From contig CAJURI010000003.1 in NCBI GenBank assembly GCA_910588795.1, positions 1-64,000 of the forward strand: a DNA stretch of 64,000 nucleotides. Reading direction: 5' to 3'. The position numbers and the translations under genes are program-made. Numbering within the stretch: position 1 is the stretch's first letter; each line of letters opens with the position of its first letter. Of the stretch, positions 25,437-33,319 are shown piece after piece. A model generated the notes under the pieces. That model was not told the origin of the DNA. It made no database searches and worked only from the letters and a program-made list of their open reading frames with translations. This DNA is from an uncultured Duncaniella sp. (GTDB lineage: Bacteria; Bacteroidota; Bacteroidia; Bacteroidales; Muribaculaceae).

Positions 25437-27857
25437 TTATTTCACCCGTATCACAGCTGTTGAGGGCTTTACGCCGGGAGCCGAGGCGGTGAAACGCAGT
25501 TCTCCAGATTTCTTGCCGCTGCGAGCAATGGCAGTGGCGGCCCCGCTGAAAAGTTTCATCTCGGGATTCCGGAACGGAAGCAGACATGTGGGATCCCCGT
25601 TGGCGGCAGCCTCGAATGAGCCTGCGCCCTCAACCTTGAATTTCACCATACGCGAATCAGTCGGCACAATATTTCCTTCCTTGTCGGCAACCTGCACGGT
25701 GAAGTACACCAGATCATCGCCATTGGCAGCAAGTTCCCTGTGGTTTGGAGTCACCACGATATGATCAGGCTTGCCGGCTGTGCGCACACTCTTTTCGGCA
25801 GCCTTCCTGCCATCGGCGTCATAGGCCACAACCTTTACCTCACCCGGCTCATAGACAGTCTCGTTCCACATAAGCCTGTAACGGTTCTGATATGTTGAAT
25901 CGTTCTTTTCACGCACACCCTGGCTCTTGCCGTTGATGAAAAGCTCCGCCTTAGGGAAATTGGTGTACACAAACACCGGAGTCACCTTACCTTCTCGTCC
26001 CTTCCAGTTCCAGTGAGGGAGTATATGGAGAGTGGTGTCATTCTTATTCCACTGTGAGCGGTAGAGATAGTAACGATCCTTGGGGAGGGAGGCGAGATCT
26101 ATTATACCGAACACAGAGCTATGGCTGGGCCACGCATCCGTATCGTAGGGCGACGGCTCGCCGAGATAGTCAAATCCGGTCCACACAAACTGTCCGAGCA
26201 CCCAGTCATGGTCATCGTCCATTGCGAAATCTATGTCAGGAGTATTTGACCATGAGCACGACTCGTTGTCATAGCTGTTGGACTGATGGTCAGGATGCAC
26301 GGCCACATGATGCTCGCCCCACTCCACGGGGAAATGGTAGACACCTCGCGAGGACACCGTAGATGCGGTCTCCGATCCGAGCACAAGCTGTTGCGGCAGC
26401 TTTTTGTAAGCCTCTTCATAATACTGAGGCTTGTAATTGAAGCCGGGAATGTCAAGCGATGCGGCAAAACCGTTGTCGAGCACCGCACCTATCTGGTCCA
26501 TTCCGCATGTCACAGGGCGCGTAGGATCAAGGCTGTGCACGAGATCCTGAAGCATCACAAGCTCCTCCACGCCGTCAGGGCCCCACTGGGAGGGCACCTC
26601 ATTGCCTATCGACCACATCACAACCGACGGTGAATTGCGGTAGTGCTCCACCATATTGGTTATGTCCTTCTCGGCCCAGTCCTTGAACACCGATCCGTAA
26701 CCGTTGGGCGACTTGGGGCGGAAGCTCCAATCGTCAAACGGCTCGATCATGAGCATCACGCCCATCTCGTCACATAGCTCCACAAGTTCCGGGGCAGGCA
26801 TATTATGGGCCGTGCGTATTGAATTCACACCCATGTCCTTGAGCAGTTCTATCTGATGGCGCAGAGCCGAACGGTTAACCGCAGCTCCGAGCGGGCCGAG
26901 ATCATGATGGTTGCAGACACCCTTGAATTTGGTTTTCTCTCCGTTAAGGAAAAAACCTTTCTGAGGTATATATTCAAGCTTCCTTATGCCGAAACGCGTG
27001 TCATAACTGTCGACCTCCCTGCCGTCCACACTCAGCGTGGTGCGTGCAGTGTACAAGGCTGGATTCTCCGGGCTCCACAAGTCAGGAGTATCCACAAGAA
27101 AATTCTGTGAAAATTTCTGTCCGTGCGCATGATATACCGAATTGTCAGTGGCGGCCACCTTGCCCGACGGATCAAGGATGACAGTCTTCACATCGACCTT
27201 CTCACCCTTGTACGCGCCTTCAATCTTCATCTCAAGACTCACCGAGGCATAATCCTTGCCTACTCTCGGGGTAGTGACATATGTCCCCCACACGGGTATG
27301 TGCACCTTGGAAGTGTTGACCACATGGACATTACGGTACAGCCCGGCTCCGGGATACCAGCGTGACGCCTGCTCGTAATTCTCAAGGGCAACCTCAAGGT
27401 CGTTATCCCCGGGCACAACTGCGTCGTCGACATTGACATAAAAGGAATTATATCCGTAAGGCCAGAAGGCAACCTCCTTGCCGTTGACCTTGACCCGGGC
27501 ATTGCTCATGGCACCGTCAAAGACGAGTGTCACCGAACGTCCGGCCGTGTCAGGCACCTCAAATGAGGTGCGGTAAGTCCCTTTCCCTATGAATGGGAGT
27601 CCGCCGGTGCGGCCTGTCTTCACTGTTTTCTCGGTCTCGCCGTTTTGTTCCACCGCCACGACCTGCAGGTCATTGTCCCGGTCAAAAGGCCCGTATATGG
27701 CCCAGTCATGCGGAACACGCACATTCTCCCACCGGGTCACTTCCGAAGGTGCGCCCTTGGAAAATCTCCATCCGTCATTGAGGGTGCTCACCTCGCGCTG
27801 TGCCATTGCAGCAAGCCCCGGGATACAGGACAGGGCAACAAATAAATATTTATTCAT
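25437..27857 (-). CDS. Glycoside hydrolase family 2 (beta-galactosidase-like)
   Basis: This 806-residue secreted enzyme has a signal peptide (cut near AMAQ, residue 20). It continues with the sugar-binding jelly-roll domain (to about 190), an immunoglobulin-like domain (about 195-295) and the TIM barrel (from about 300). The acid/base Glu is in MWSIGNEVPSQW (E420) and the probable nucleophile is E496 in LVLGSETAST. The C-terminal part (about 620-806) resembles the DUF4982 and Ig-like modules common in Bacteroidales GH2 enzymes. Activity is most likely beta-galactosidase, but GH2 also includes glucuronidases and mannosidases. It has its own promoter. Confidence 0.93.
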   Translation of the reverse strand: MNKYLFVALSCIPGLAAMAQREVSTLNDGWRFSKGAPSEVTRWENVRVPHDWAIYGPFDRDNDLQVVAVEQNGETEKTVKTGRTGGLPFIGKGTYRTSFEVPDTAGRSVTLVFDGAMSNARVKVNGKEVAFWPYGYNSFYVNVDDAVVPGDNDLEVALENYEQASRWYPGAGLYRNVHVVNTSKVHIPVWGTYVTTPRVGKDYASVSLEMKIEGAYKGEKVDVKTVILDPSGKVAATDNSVYHAHGQKFSQNFLVDTPDLWSPENPALYTARTTLSVDGREVDSYDTRFGIRKLEYIPQKGFFLNGEKTKFKGVCNHHDLGPLGAAVNRSALRHQIELLKDMGVNSIRTAHNMPAPELVELCDEMGVMLMIEPFDDWSFRPKSPNGYGSVFKDWAEKDITNMVEHYRNSPSVVMWSIGNEVPSQWGPDGVEELVMLQDLVHSLDPTRPVTCGMDQIGAVLDNGFAASLDIPGFNYKPQYYEEAYKKLPQQLVLGSETASTVSSRGVYHFPVEWGEHHVAVHPDHQSNSYDNESCSWSNTPDIDFAMDDDHDWVLGQFVWTGFDYLGEPSPYDTDAWPSHSSVFGIIDLASLPKDRYYLYRSQWNKNDTTLHILPHWNWKGREGKVTPVFVYTNFPKAELFINGKSQGVREKNDSTYQNRYRLMWNETVYEPGEVKVVAYDADGRKAAEKSVRTAGKPDHIVVTPNHRELAANGDDLVYFTVQVADKEGNIVPTDSRMVKFKVEGAGSFEAAANGDPTCLLPFRNPEMKLFSGAATAIARSGKKSGELRFTASAPGVKPSTAVIRVK

Positions 27858-27923
27858 GCTGATTGATGATATGTCTCTACGTAATTTCTAAAATATAATG
27901 TATGCTTATAATCTCTTCTCTTA

Positions 27924-27954
27924 CAAAGATACGAAACAGGCGATAAAAAAACAA
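27924..27954 (-). promoter_or_regulatory. Promoter of the GH2 gene
   Basis: On the reverse strand a -33 TTG (complement of 27952-27954) and a -7 TATCTTTG (complement of 27924-27931) are 20 nt apart. The leader would be about 60 nt. Confidence 0.7.
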
Positions 27955-27975
27955 GCTCCCGCTCAAAGCGGAAGC
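27944..27975 (-). terminator. Terminator of the DUF4831 gene
   Basis: GCTTCCGCT and AGCGGGAGC (complement of 27955-27975) form a 9-position stem with one mismatch and a 3-nt loop. A run of T residues follows on the reverse strand. It partly overlaps the GH2 -33 region. Confidence 0.75.
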
Positions 27976-28042
27976 CCGTTTTATATAAATATAACATTAA
28001 TTGACCTATCTTGCGGACATTACAGGTCAAGGCCCGATCTTT

Positions 28043-29134
28043 TCACTGATTTATAGTGCCAAGCTCCACCACGGCACCTGTGAGGGGATTGAACCGCAGA
28101 TAGGAAAGGGACTTACGCGAGGTGAACAATGACGGATCAAGCCCGAAGACCACACCGTACTGCGCCACATCGTATGTGCCGCCTGCAAGGGTCTTCCCGT
28201 CGAAGCTCACGGTCACCAGTCCTGTGCCAGGTATACGGTAGGCTACACCACCCTTAGGGAACGTTTTCGTGACCCCTTTCTCATTGACAGGAAGCTCACC
28301 TCTGGTCTGAGGCGACACAGTGACATAGATCGGCGATCCGGACAGATCGTCTGGGGCGACAAGACCGTCGACCATTGACAGGCGTGCCACCACACTCCTT
28401 TCGGGCGCGCCTTCGGCCGGGACTTCGACACTGTATGTACGCACCTCCACAGAGGTCTGCACAGTGCCGAGGAACATTGCCGTGAGGGCCTCTTCCTGCG
28501 ATGCTATCTGATCGAGCGCAAGCTTCATAGCCGCGCCGTCGGACGGCATGGACTCAGCCTGTCCCGATATGATCTCGCTGCGCATGTTACGCAGCTCGTA
28601 GATCTTGGCTGCGGCGAGCTCGGCACGCTTTGCCGACGATTTACTCTGTATCATCTCCGGAGTGACAGCCTGACGTGCCACAGGCAACTGCAGTATGGTA
28701 GGCTTGGCCTCCACGGCTTCAGGAAGATCCACTTCAGGCTGAGTCCAGCGGTAAGACTCGTCATTGAGGGAAACGGGGAAATTATCGTCACTCACCATCA
28801 CGAACGCGCCACTGCCGTTCTTCAGAGTGACAAGATATCGCTCATGCTCGTCAGGAAACGCGGTCTGCTCAATGGCCGCCCCGGTTATGCGCCATGACAC
28901 GGATGGGGCAAGTATGGGATCGGCGTTGAGATATTTTTTGGCGTACTGATAGAACTCTCCCGGTGTCCTGACAGTCTTTTCCGCCGCCAGAGTGACATTG
29001 AACGACGTCAGAGGCAGAGTGTATATCAGTCCGTACTCATTTGCCTTGGTGGCGGTGAGCTTGGATGTGCTCTGTGCATGCGCACACAACAGGGACAGGA
29101 CCACGAATGCAGCTGCTATTATCTGTTTCTTCAT
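28043..29134 (-). CDS. DUF4831 family exported protein
   Basis: This 363-residue protein has a signal peptide (MKKQIIAAAFVVLSLLCAHAQ) and the opening I associate with DUF4831: ANEYGLIYTLPLTSFNVTLAAEKTVRTPGEFYQYAKKYL. It also has the repeated pattern of short beta segments typical of the family. The N-terminal half ends in FMVSDDNFP. The C-terminal half has a helix-rich insertion (RAELAAAKIYELRNMRSEI). The function of DUF4831 is unknown. The gene starts 32 nt after the NAD(P)HX repair gene ends, so the two may share a transcript. Confidence 0.85.
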   Translation of the reverse strand: MKKQIIAAAFVVLSLLCAHAQSTSKLTATKANEYGLIYTLPLTSFNVTLAAEKTVRTPGEFYQYAKKYLNADPILAPSVSWRITGAAIEQTAFPDEHERYLVTLKNGSGAFVMVSDDNFPVSLNDESYRWTQPEVDLPEAVEAKPTILQLPVARQAVTPEMIQSKSSAKRAELAAAKIYELRNMRSEIISGQAESMPSDGAAMKLALDQIASQEEALTAMFLGTVQTSVEVRTYSVEVPAEGAPERSVVARLSMVDGLVAPDDLSGSPIYVTVSPQTRGELPVNEKGVTKTFPKGGVAYRIPGTGLVTVSFDGKTLAGGTYDVAQYGVVFGLDPSLFTSRKSLSYLRFNPLTGAVVELGTINQ

Positions 29135-29166
29135 TGTATCTTGAAAGTATAGATTTGAGGTGGATG

Positions 29167-30681
29167 TTATTCCATTATTACTTTTATGGCGCGGCCCACA
29201 GCATCAGCGATATCCATCCCCGTGGTGCCGTATTCGCCCTGAGTCTCGGCGGCAATCTCTCCGGCAAGACCGTGGATATACACACCTGCCACGGATGCCG
29301 ATTCCGGCTTGTATCCCTGGGCAAGGAGAGAGGTGATTATTCCGGTGAGCACATCGCCGCTTCCTGCGGTTGCCATAGCGGGAGTGCCCGAGGAGTTGAA
29401 GAAAACTTTGCCGTCAGGACGCACCGTGGCGGTGTAATGTCCCTTGAGCACTATCAGCAGCTTGTACCGGTGGGACACTTCGATGGCTTTGAGCAGACGC
29501 CCCTCGGCCGAAGTCTGAGTGCCGAATATCCTGTCAAACTCCCCGGCATGAGGGGTCAGGATCGATCCGGGTGCTATATGATCGAGAAGCGCGGGATTCT
29601 GCGCTATGGCATTCAGCGCATCGGCATCTATGACGAGTGGCCGTTTATAACTCTTCACAAGTGTCTCGAAAGCCCCGCGTGTAGCATCATTGGTGCCTAT
29701 GCCGGGACCTACGCCTATAGCGGTGCAGTTGAAACGCGCCGACATGTCGGATATCACATATTCCTGCCGGTCAGGAGAGAACAACGCTTCGGGTGCCTGG
29801 CTCTGAAGCACAGGGTATGCCGCACGCGCGCTATGCACCGTGAGTTTACCGACACCGCTCCGCAATGCTCCCCGGGCTGCCATCACCGCGGCTCCGGTCA
29901 TGCCGTAACACCCGGCGAAAAGCAGCGCATGGCCATAGTCGGCCTTGGAGGAAAACGGCTTGCGCGGCTTAAGGACAGCACGCACCTCGTCACGCTCCAC
30001 ATAAAAATATTTGGTGGGTGTATTGAGTATCGCCCTCTCGCTGAGCCCTATGTCGATCACTTTCCACCGGCCTACAAGATCGGCATTGTCACTGAGGAAA
30101 AATGCCAGCCGCGGAAACTGGACAGCAAGCGTGAGATCGGCATGCACCACATTGCGGCCTATCACACGCGCATTCCAGTCACCAAACATACCAGAAGGTA
30201 CATCTATCGATATCACAGTGGCTCCTGACTCGCTTATGACACGTGCAAGCATCATGAATCCACCTTCAAGCGGCTCACGAAGTCCCGACCCGAAAAGCCC
30301 GTCTATCACAAGATGCTCGGGAGTCAGCGTCGGCAGTTCTGCACGGTCAATAATCTCGACAAGGCCCTGATAGCCCGTGGCAAGGAGATCATGCTTAGCC
30401 TGACGGCAATCGCGCGACAGGGAATCACCATGGAAATTGAATAGCAGTATGCGCGGATAGAAACCCGCCTCAAGCAGCATGCGCCCCGCCACGAGGGCAT
30501 CCGCGCCATTGTTGCCCGAGCCTGCAAAGATCACCACTGGTGTCGAAGGGCTCCAATGCGATACTATCTCACTGCTTACAGCTTCTGCGACACGGCGTAT
30601 CAGCTCCTGCGAACCTACCCCTTCTTCCTCGATGGTGACACGGTCTATCTTACGTATATTTTCTGTACTGAATATCTTCAT
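29167..30681 (-). CDS. nnr: Bifunctional NAD(P)HX epimerase/dehydratase
   Basis: The 504-residue protein fuses the YjeF_N epimerase (about 1-215) to the ribokinase-like ADP-dependent dehydratase (about 225-504). The epimerase motif GSGNNGADA is at residues 54-62. The kinase-like part shows GVGPGIGTND and the catalytic GSGDVLTGI near 440. It repairs hydrated, inactive NADH and NADPH in the cytoplasm. It is read from a promoter about 40 nt upstream and is followed closely by the DUF4831 gene. Confidence 0.95.
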   Translation of the reverse strand: MKIFSTENIRKIDRVTIEEEGVGSQELIRRVAEAVSSEIVSHWSPSTPVVIFAGSGNNGADALVAGRMLLEAGFYPRILLFNFHGDSLSRDCRQAKHDLLATGYQGLVEIIDRAELPTLTPEHLVIDGLFGSGLREPLEGGFMMLARVISESGATVISIDVPSGMFGDWNARVIGRNVVHADLTLAVQFPRLAFFLSDNADLVGRWKVIDIGLSERAILNTPTKYFYVERDEVRAVLKPRKPFSSKADYGHALLFAGCYGMTGAAVMAARGALRSGVGKLTVHSARAAYPVLQSQAPEALFSPDRQEYVISDMSARFNCTAIGVGPGIGTNDATRGAFETLVKSYKRPLVIDADALNAIAQNPALLDHIAPGSILTPHAGEFDRIFGTQTSAEGRLLKAIEVSHRYKLLIVLKGHYTATVRPDGKVFFNSSGTPAMATAGSGDVLTGIITSLLAQGYKPESASVAGVYIHGLAGEIAAETQGEYGTTGMDIADAVGRAIKVIME

Positions 30682-30718
30682 ACCTCAGATATATTTCCGG
30701 GACATACTATATCCCACG

Positions 30719-30726
30719 CAAAAGTA
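30719..30726 (-). promoter_or_regulatory. -7 box of nnr
   Basis: The reverse strand reads TACTTTTG here, a match to TAnnTTTG, 38 nt before the nnr ATG. Confidence 0.5.
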
Positions 30727-30759
30727 CAAAACAATTCCGACACTCACGGCAATTAGCAA

Positions 30760-30767
30760 TAATTTTG
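30760..30767 (+). promoter_or_regulatory. -7 box of the forward GT2 gene
   Basis: TAATTTTG matches TAnnTTTG and lies 39 nt before the ATG at 30806. No clear -33 TTG was found. It forms a divergent pair with the nnr box. Confidence 0.5.
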
Positions 30768-30805
30768 TGTGAAAATCGTTATTTCCATGTACATATACAA
30801 GAGAA

Positions 30806-31621
30806 ATGGCAAGCGTATCGATAGTAACATTCCACACACCATTACCGGAGCTTGTCAGCTGCCTTGAGTCGCTCGACACGCATAGAGTGTCACGCATCTA
30901 CGTCATTGACAACAGCCGAAGCACGCCGATCCGACAATGGTGCGCCGGACAGCCAAAGGCGACATACATTCCGAACGACAATACCGGATACGGGGCGGCC
31001 CACAACATTGCACTGCGTCATGAGCTTTCCATGCCGGGCGACTACCATCTGGTGTTGAACAGTGACGTGACATTCCCTCCGAGCATACTCTCTGACATCG
31101 AGGCTTACATGGACTCGCACCCCTCCGTCGGAATACTCCAGCCCAGAATGACCGGCATAAACGGAGAGAGGCAATATTCATGCCGCAGACTCCCCGCACC
31201 GGCCGATCTGTTAATACGCCGGTTCACACCTTCGTGGTGCTTCTGCGGAAGCCGTGACCGCTATCTGCTAAAGCATCTCGACCCTGAAAAGACATGGAAC
31301 ATTCCATATCTTCAGGGCAGCTTCATGTTCTTACGTAAAGAAGCTCTGAGAAAAGCCGGTCTGTTCGACGAACGGTTCTTCATGTATCCCGAGGACATAG
31401 ACCTCACGCGGCGTATTCACCGACATTTCCTCACCCTTTATTGGCCGGGGGCGACAATAGTCCACCGTCATGAAGCCGCATCCTACAAATCACTCCGAAT
31501 GCTTTGGATCCACATCCTAAATATGGTGCGGTATTTCAACAAATGGGGATGGGTCCATGACAGCGAAAGAGACAGATTTAATGCCGCAATAGAGAAGGCA
31601 TCATCTATAGACGAGTCTTGA
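30806..31621 (+). CDS. Glycosyltransferase family 2 (rhamnosyltransferase-like)
   Basis: This 271-residue cytoplasmic enzyme starts with the GT2 nucleotide-binding segment SVSIVTFHTP. It has the DXD-like site HLVLNSDVTFPP near residue 90. The C-terminal part resembles dTDP-rhamnosyl or galactofuranosyl transferases (QGSFMFLRKEALRKAGLFDE, then EDIDLTRRIH). Substrate is unknown, probably a lipid-linked oligosaccharide or O-antigen-type chain. Its end overlaps the end of the reverse-strand GT2 gene by 21 nt. Confidence 0.88.
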   Translation: MASVSIVTFHTPLPELVSCLESLDTHRVSRIYVIDNSRSTPIRQWCAGQPKATYIPNDNTGYGAAHNIALRHELSMPGDYHLVLNSDVTFPPSILSDIEAYMDSHPSVGILQPRMTGINGERQYSCRRLPAPADLLIRRFTPSWCFCGSRDRYLLKHLDPEKTWNIPYLQGSFMFLRKEALRKAGLFDERFFMYPEDIDLTRRIHRHFLTLYWPGATIVHRHEAASYKSLRMLWIHILNMVRYFNKWGWVHDSERDRFNAAIEKASSIDES

Positions 31622-32557
31622 CACCAGAGCTAAAACCGCCCCCCCCAGGCAACTAACTAAAACGCCAACCTTGTTTTTAAGGCGGACTTCAGGATCGGCA
31701 AGGCTCGCGAGACGATACTCTTTTATGATCTTCCAGCATTGTGCTCTGACATGGGAATATCTACCCTCCCTGTCATGAACCGACAAAAGTCCATACATAT
31801 TGAAATTGGCACTCAGCCGTCGGTCACGCGCAGCTCTGAGCAGACGTTCATCACACCTGCATCTGTCCTCGACCATAGCCACTACACGCAACACGTCCAG
31901 ACGATCGATCGTCACAGTGTTGATGAAACTTTCCGGATTGTCACGGTAGAAATATACCGGAGAGTCCACTATGTTGACCTGCGATGCCTTGAACATGACA
32001 TTACAGTAAAACAACATGTCTTCGTAATAGATACCTTCAAGAAACCTTTCATCACCGAGAAGCTCCGACCTGTATAATTTACCACATGCCGATGCCGAGA
32101 TATCCTTCTGATATAGTCCGGACCTGAGGGCAGCTTGGCCCGACATGGTACGATATACGGCACTTGCCACCGGCACCACTCGGCTCTCATTGGGACAGAC
32201 ACCGCGTTCAATGCCTCCGCACACCACATCCGCACCCGCCGAGCACCGAAGCATGACCTCCATAGCATGAGGGTAAAGCATGTCATCGCTGTCGAGGAAT
32301 GTGAACCAGTCCCCCACAATGCGCTCCATAGCAATGTTTCTTGCCGAGGAAATCCCACCGTTGGCCGTTGACACCACCTTTATCCTCCGGTCGCGGGCCG
32401 AATATTCACGGGCTATTGCAAGGGTGGCATCGGTTGATCCGTCATCGACCACTATGGCCTCCCAGTCAGGAAAAGTCTGAGCAAGCACACTCTCCAGACA
32501 TTCCCGGAGATAGGCCTGCGCATTGTAAGCCGGTATGACCACCGAAACCATCCGCAA
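31601..32557 (-). CDS. Glycosyltransferase family 2
   Basis: This 318-residue enzyme has the classic GT-A opening VSVVIPAYNAQAYLRECLES, the UDP-sugar site EAIVVDDGSTD and the metal-binding TFLDSDDML near residue 90. The C-terminal region is basic, with a hydrophobic last segment that could associate with the membrane. It likely transfers a sugar to a cell-surface glycan. It starts one base before the DUF4923 gene ends, and its 3' end overlaps the forward GT2 gene by 21 nt. Confidence 0.9.
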   Translation of the reverse strand: MRMVSVVIPAYNAQAYLRECLESVLAQTFPDWEAIVVDDGSTDATLAIAREYSARDRRIKVVSTANGGISSARNIAMERIVGDWFTFLDSDDMLYPHAMEVMLRCSAGADVVCGGIERGVCPNESRVVPVASAVYRTMSGQAALRSGLYQKDISASACGKLYRSELLGDERFLEGIYYEDMLFYCNVMFKASQVNIVDSPVYFYRDNPESFINTVTIDRLDVLRVVAMVEDRCRCDERLLRAARDRRLSANFNMYGLLSVHDREGRYSHVRAQCWKIIKEYRLASLADPEVRLKNKVGVLVSCLGGAVLALVSRLVYR

Positions 32558-33277
32558 TTATTTTTTGCCGCCTCCTGCCGGAGCAGCGTCGGCCGTCTTC
32601 CTGAGATCAAATCCGGCAGTCATACCATCGTACTTGCTCAGCAGTGTCGAGGCCCCCTTGAGCGTGGAACTGCTCGAAAGTGCGCTTATCCTCTGCATCA
32701 AGGTCATAAGTTTGGTGATGTCAAAGGTAAGAGTCATGTTATTCTTGCCGTTGAGGGATATGAATGCCTCCATCGATCCTATATTTATCTTTTTGAAAGC
32801 CTGGAAATGGAACACATATGTCCCTTCCTTTTCCTGACGCTCGATCTTTCCGTTCAGGCTGGCACGCCGCCCCTTGAATGTGAATGTCGAATCGGCATTG
32901 ATGGTTATGACAAGAGATGTCAGTCCGGCTGTCTTATAGTACGGCTCAAGCTTCTTCTCCACATTAGCCGCCGCAGCCGCGCCTCCGGCCTTCAGCAGAA
33001 GATTGTCGCTCTTGAAGCTTACTGCCGGAGAGGAATATGCCCATGTGCCGGCAAGCTGGTCTATTCCGGCCTTTGAATTCCCGAGCCCAAGAGCACCGGC
33101 CACTCCCGACAACACGTCGCTGAGACCACCTTTCCGAGAGGAAGAGCTGTCAGTTTGCGTGGTCGACTGGCCCTGCCCGAGACCTTTGAGAAGATCCGAC
33201 AAAGATTGTGCCGACACGTCAGCGGATATAAGCAGAACGGCAAATGCCAAAGTAGCGATCTTTATAATGCGTTTCAT
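32558..33277 (-). CDS. DUF4923 family exported protein
   Basis: From ATG 33277 the protein has 239 residues with a signal peptide (cut near VSAQ). A Gln/Ser-rich spacer with a short Gly-rich repeat follows (GGLSDVLSGVAGALGLG). The C-terminal lipocalin-like domain contains the DUF4923 features GTWAYSSPAVSF and DSTFTFKGR. An upstream ATG at 33304 is in frame but precedes the signal sequence. Function is unknown. The next gene downstream, the GT2 at 31601-32557, starts immediately after the stop. Confidence 0.85.
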   Translation of the reverse strand: MKRIIKIATLAFAVLLISADVSAQSLSDLLKGLGQGQSTTQTDSSSSRKGGLSDVLSGVAGALGLGNSKAGIDQLAGTWAYSSPAVSFKSDNLLLKAGGAAAAANVEKKLEPYYKTAGLTSLVITINADSTFTFKGRRASLNGKIERQEKEGTYVFHFQAFKKINIGSMEAFISLNGKNNMTLTFDITKLMTLMQRISALSSSSTLKGASTLLSKYDGMTAGFDLRKTADAAPAGGGKK

Positions 33278-33319
33278 ATTGGTTATGATTATATTCACAT
33301 TCATGTTTCATTTGAAGCC

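Noticed and set aside
29065..30228. Forward frame antisense to nnr and the DUF4831 gene
   Set aside because: The reverse-strand genes have intact motifs. The forward product has an atypical His/Cys-rich composition.
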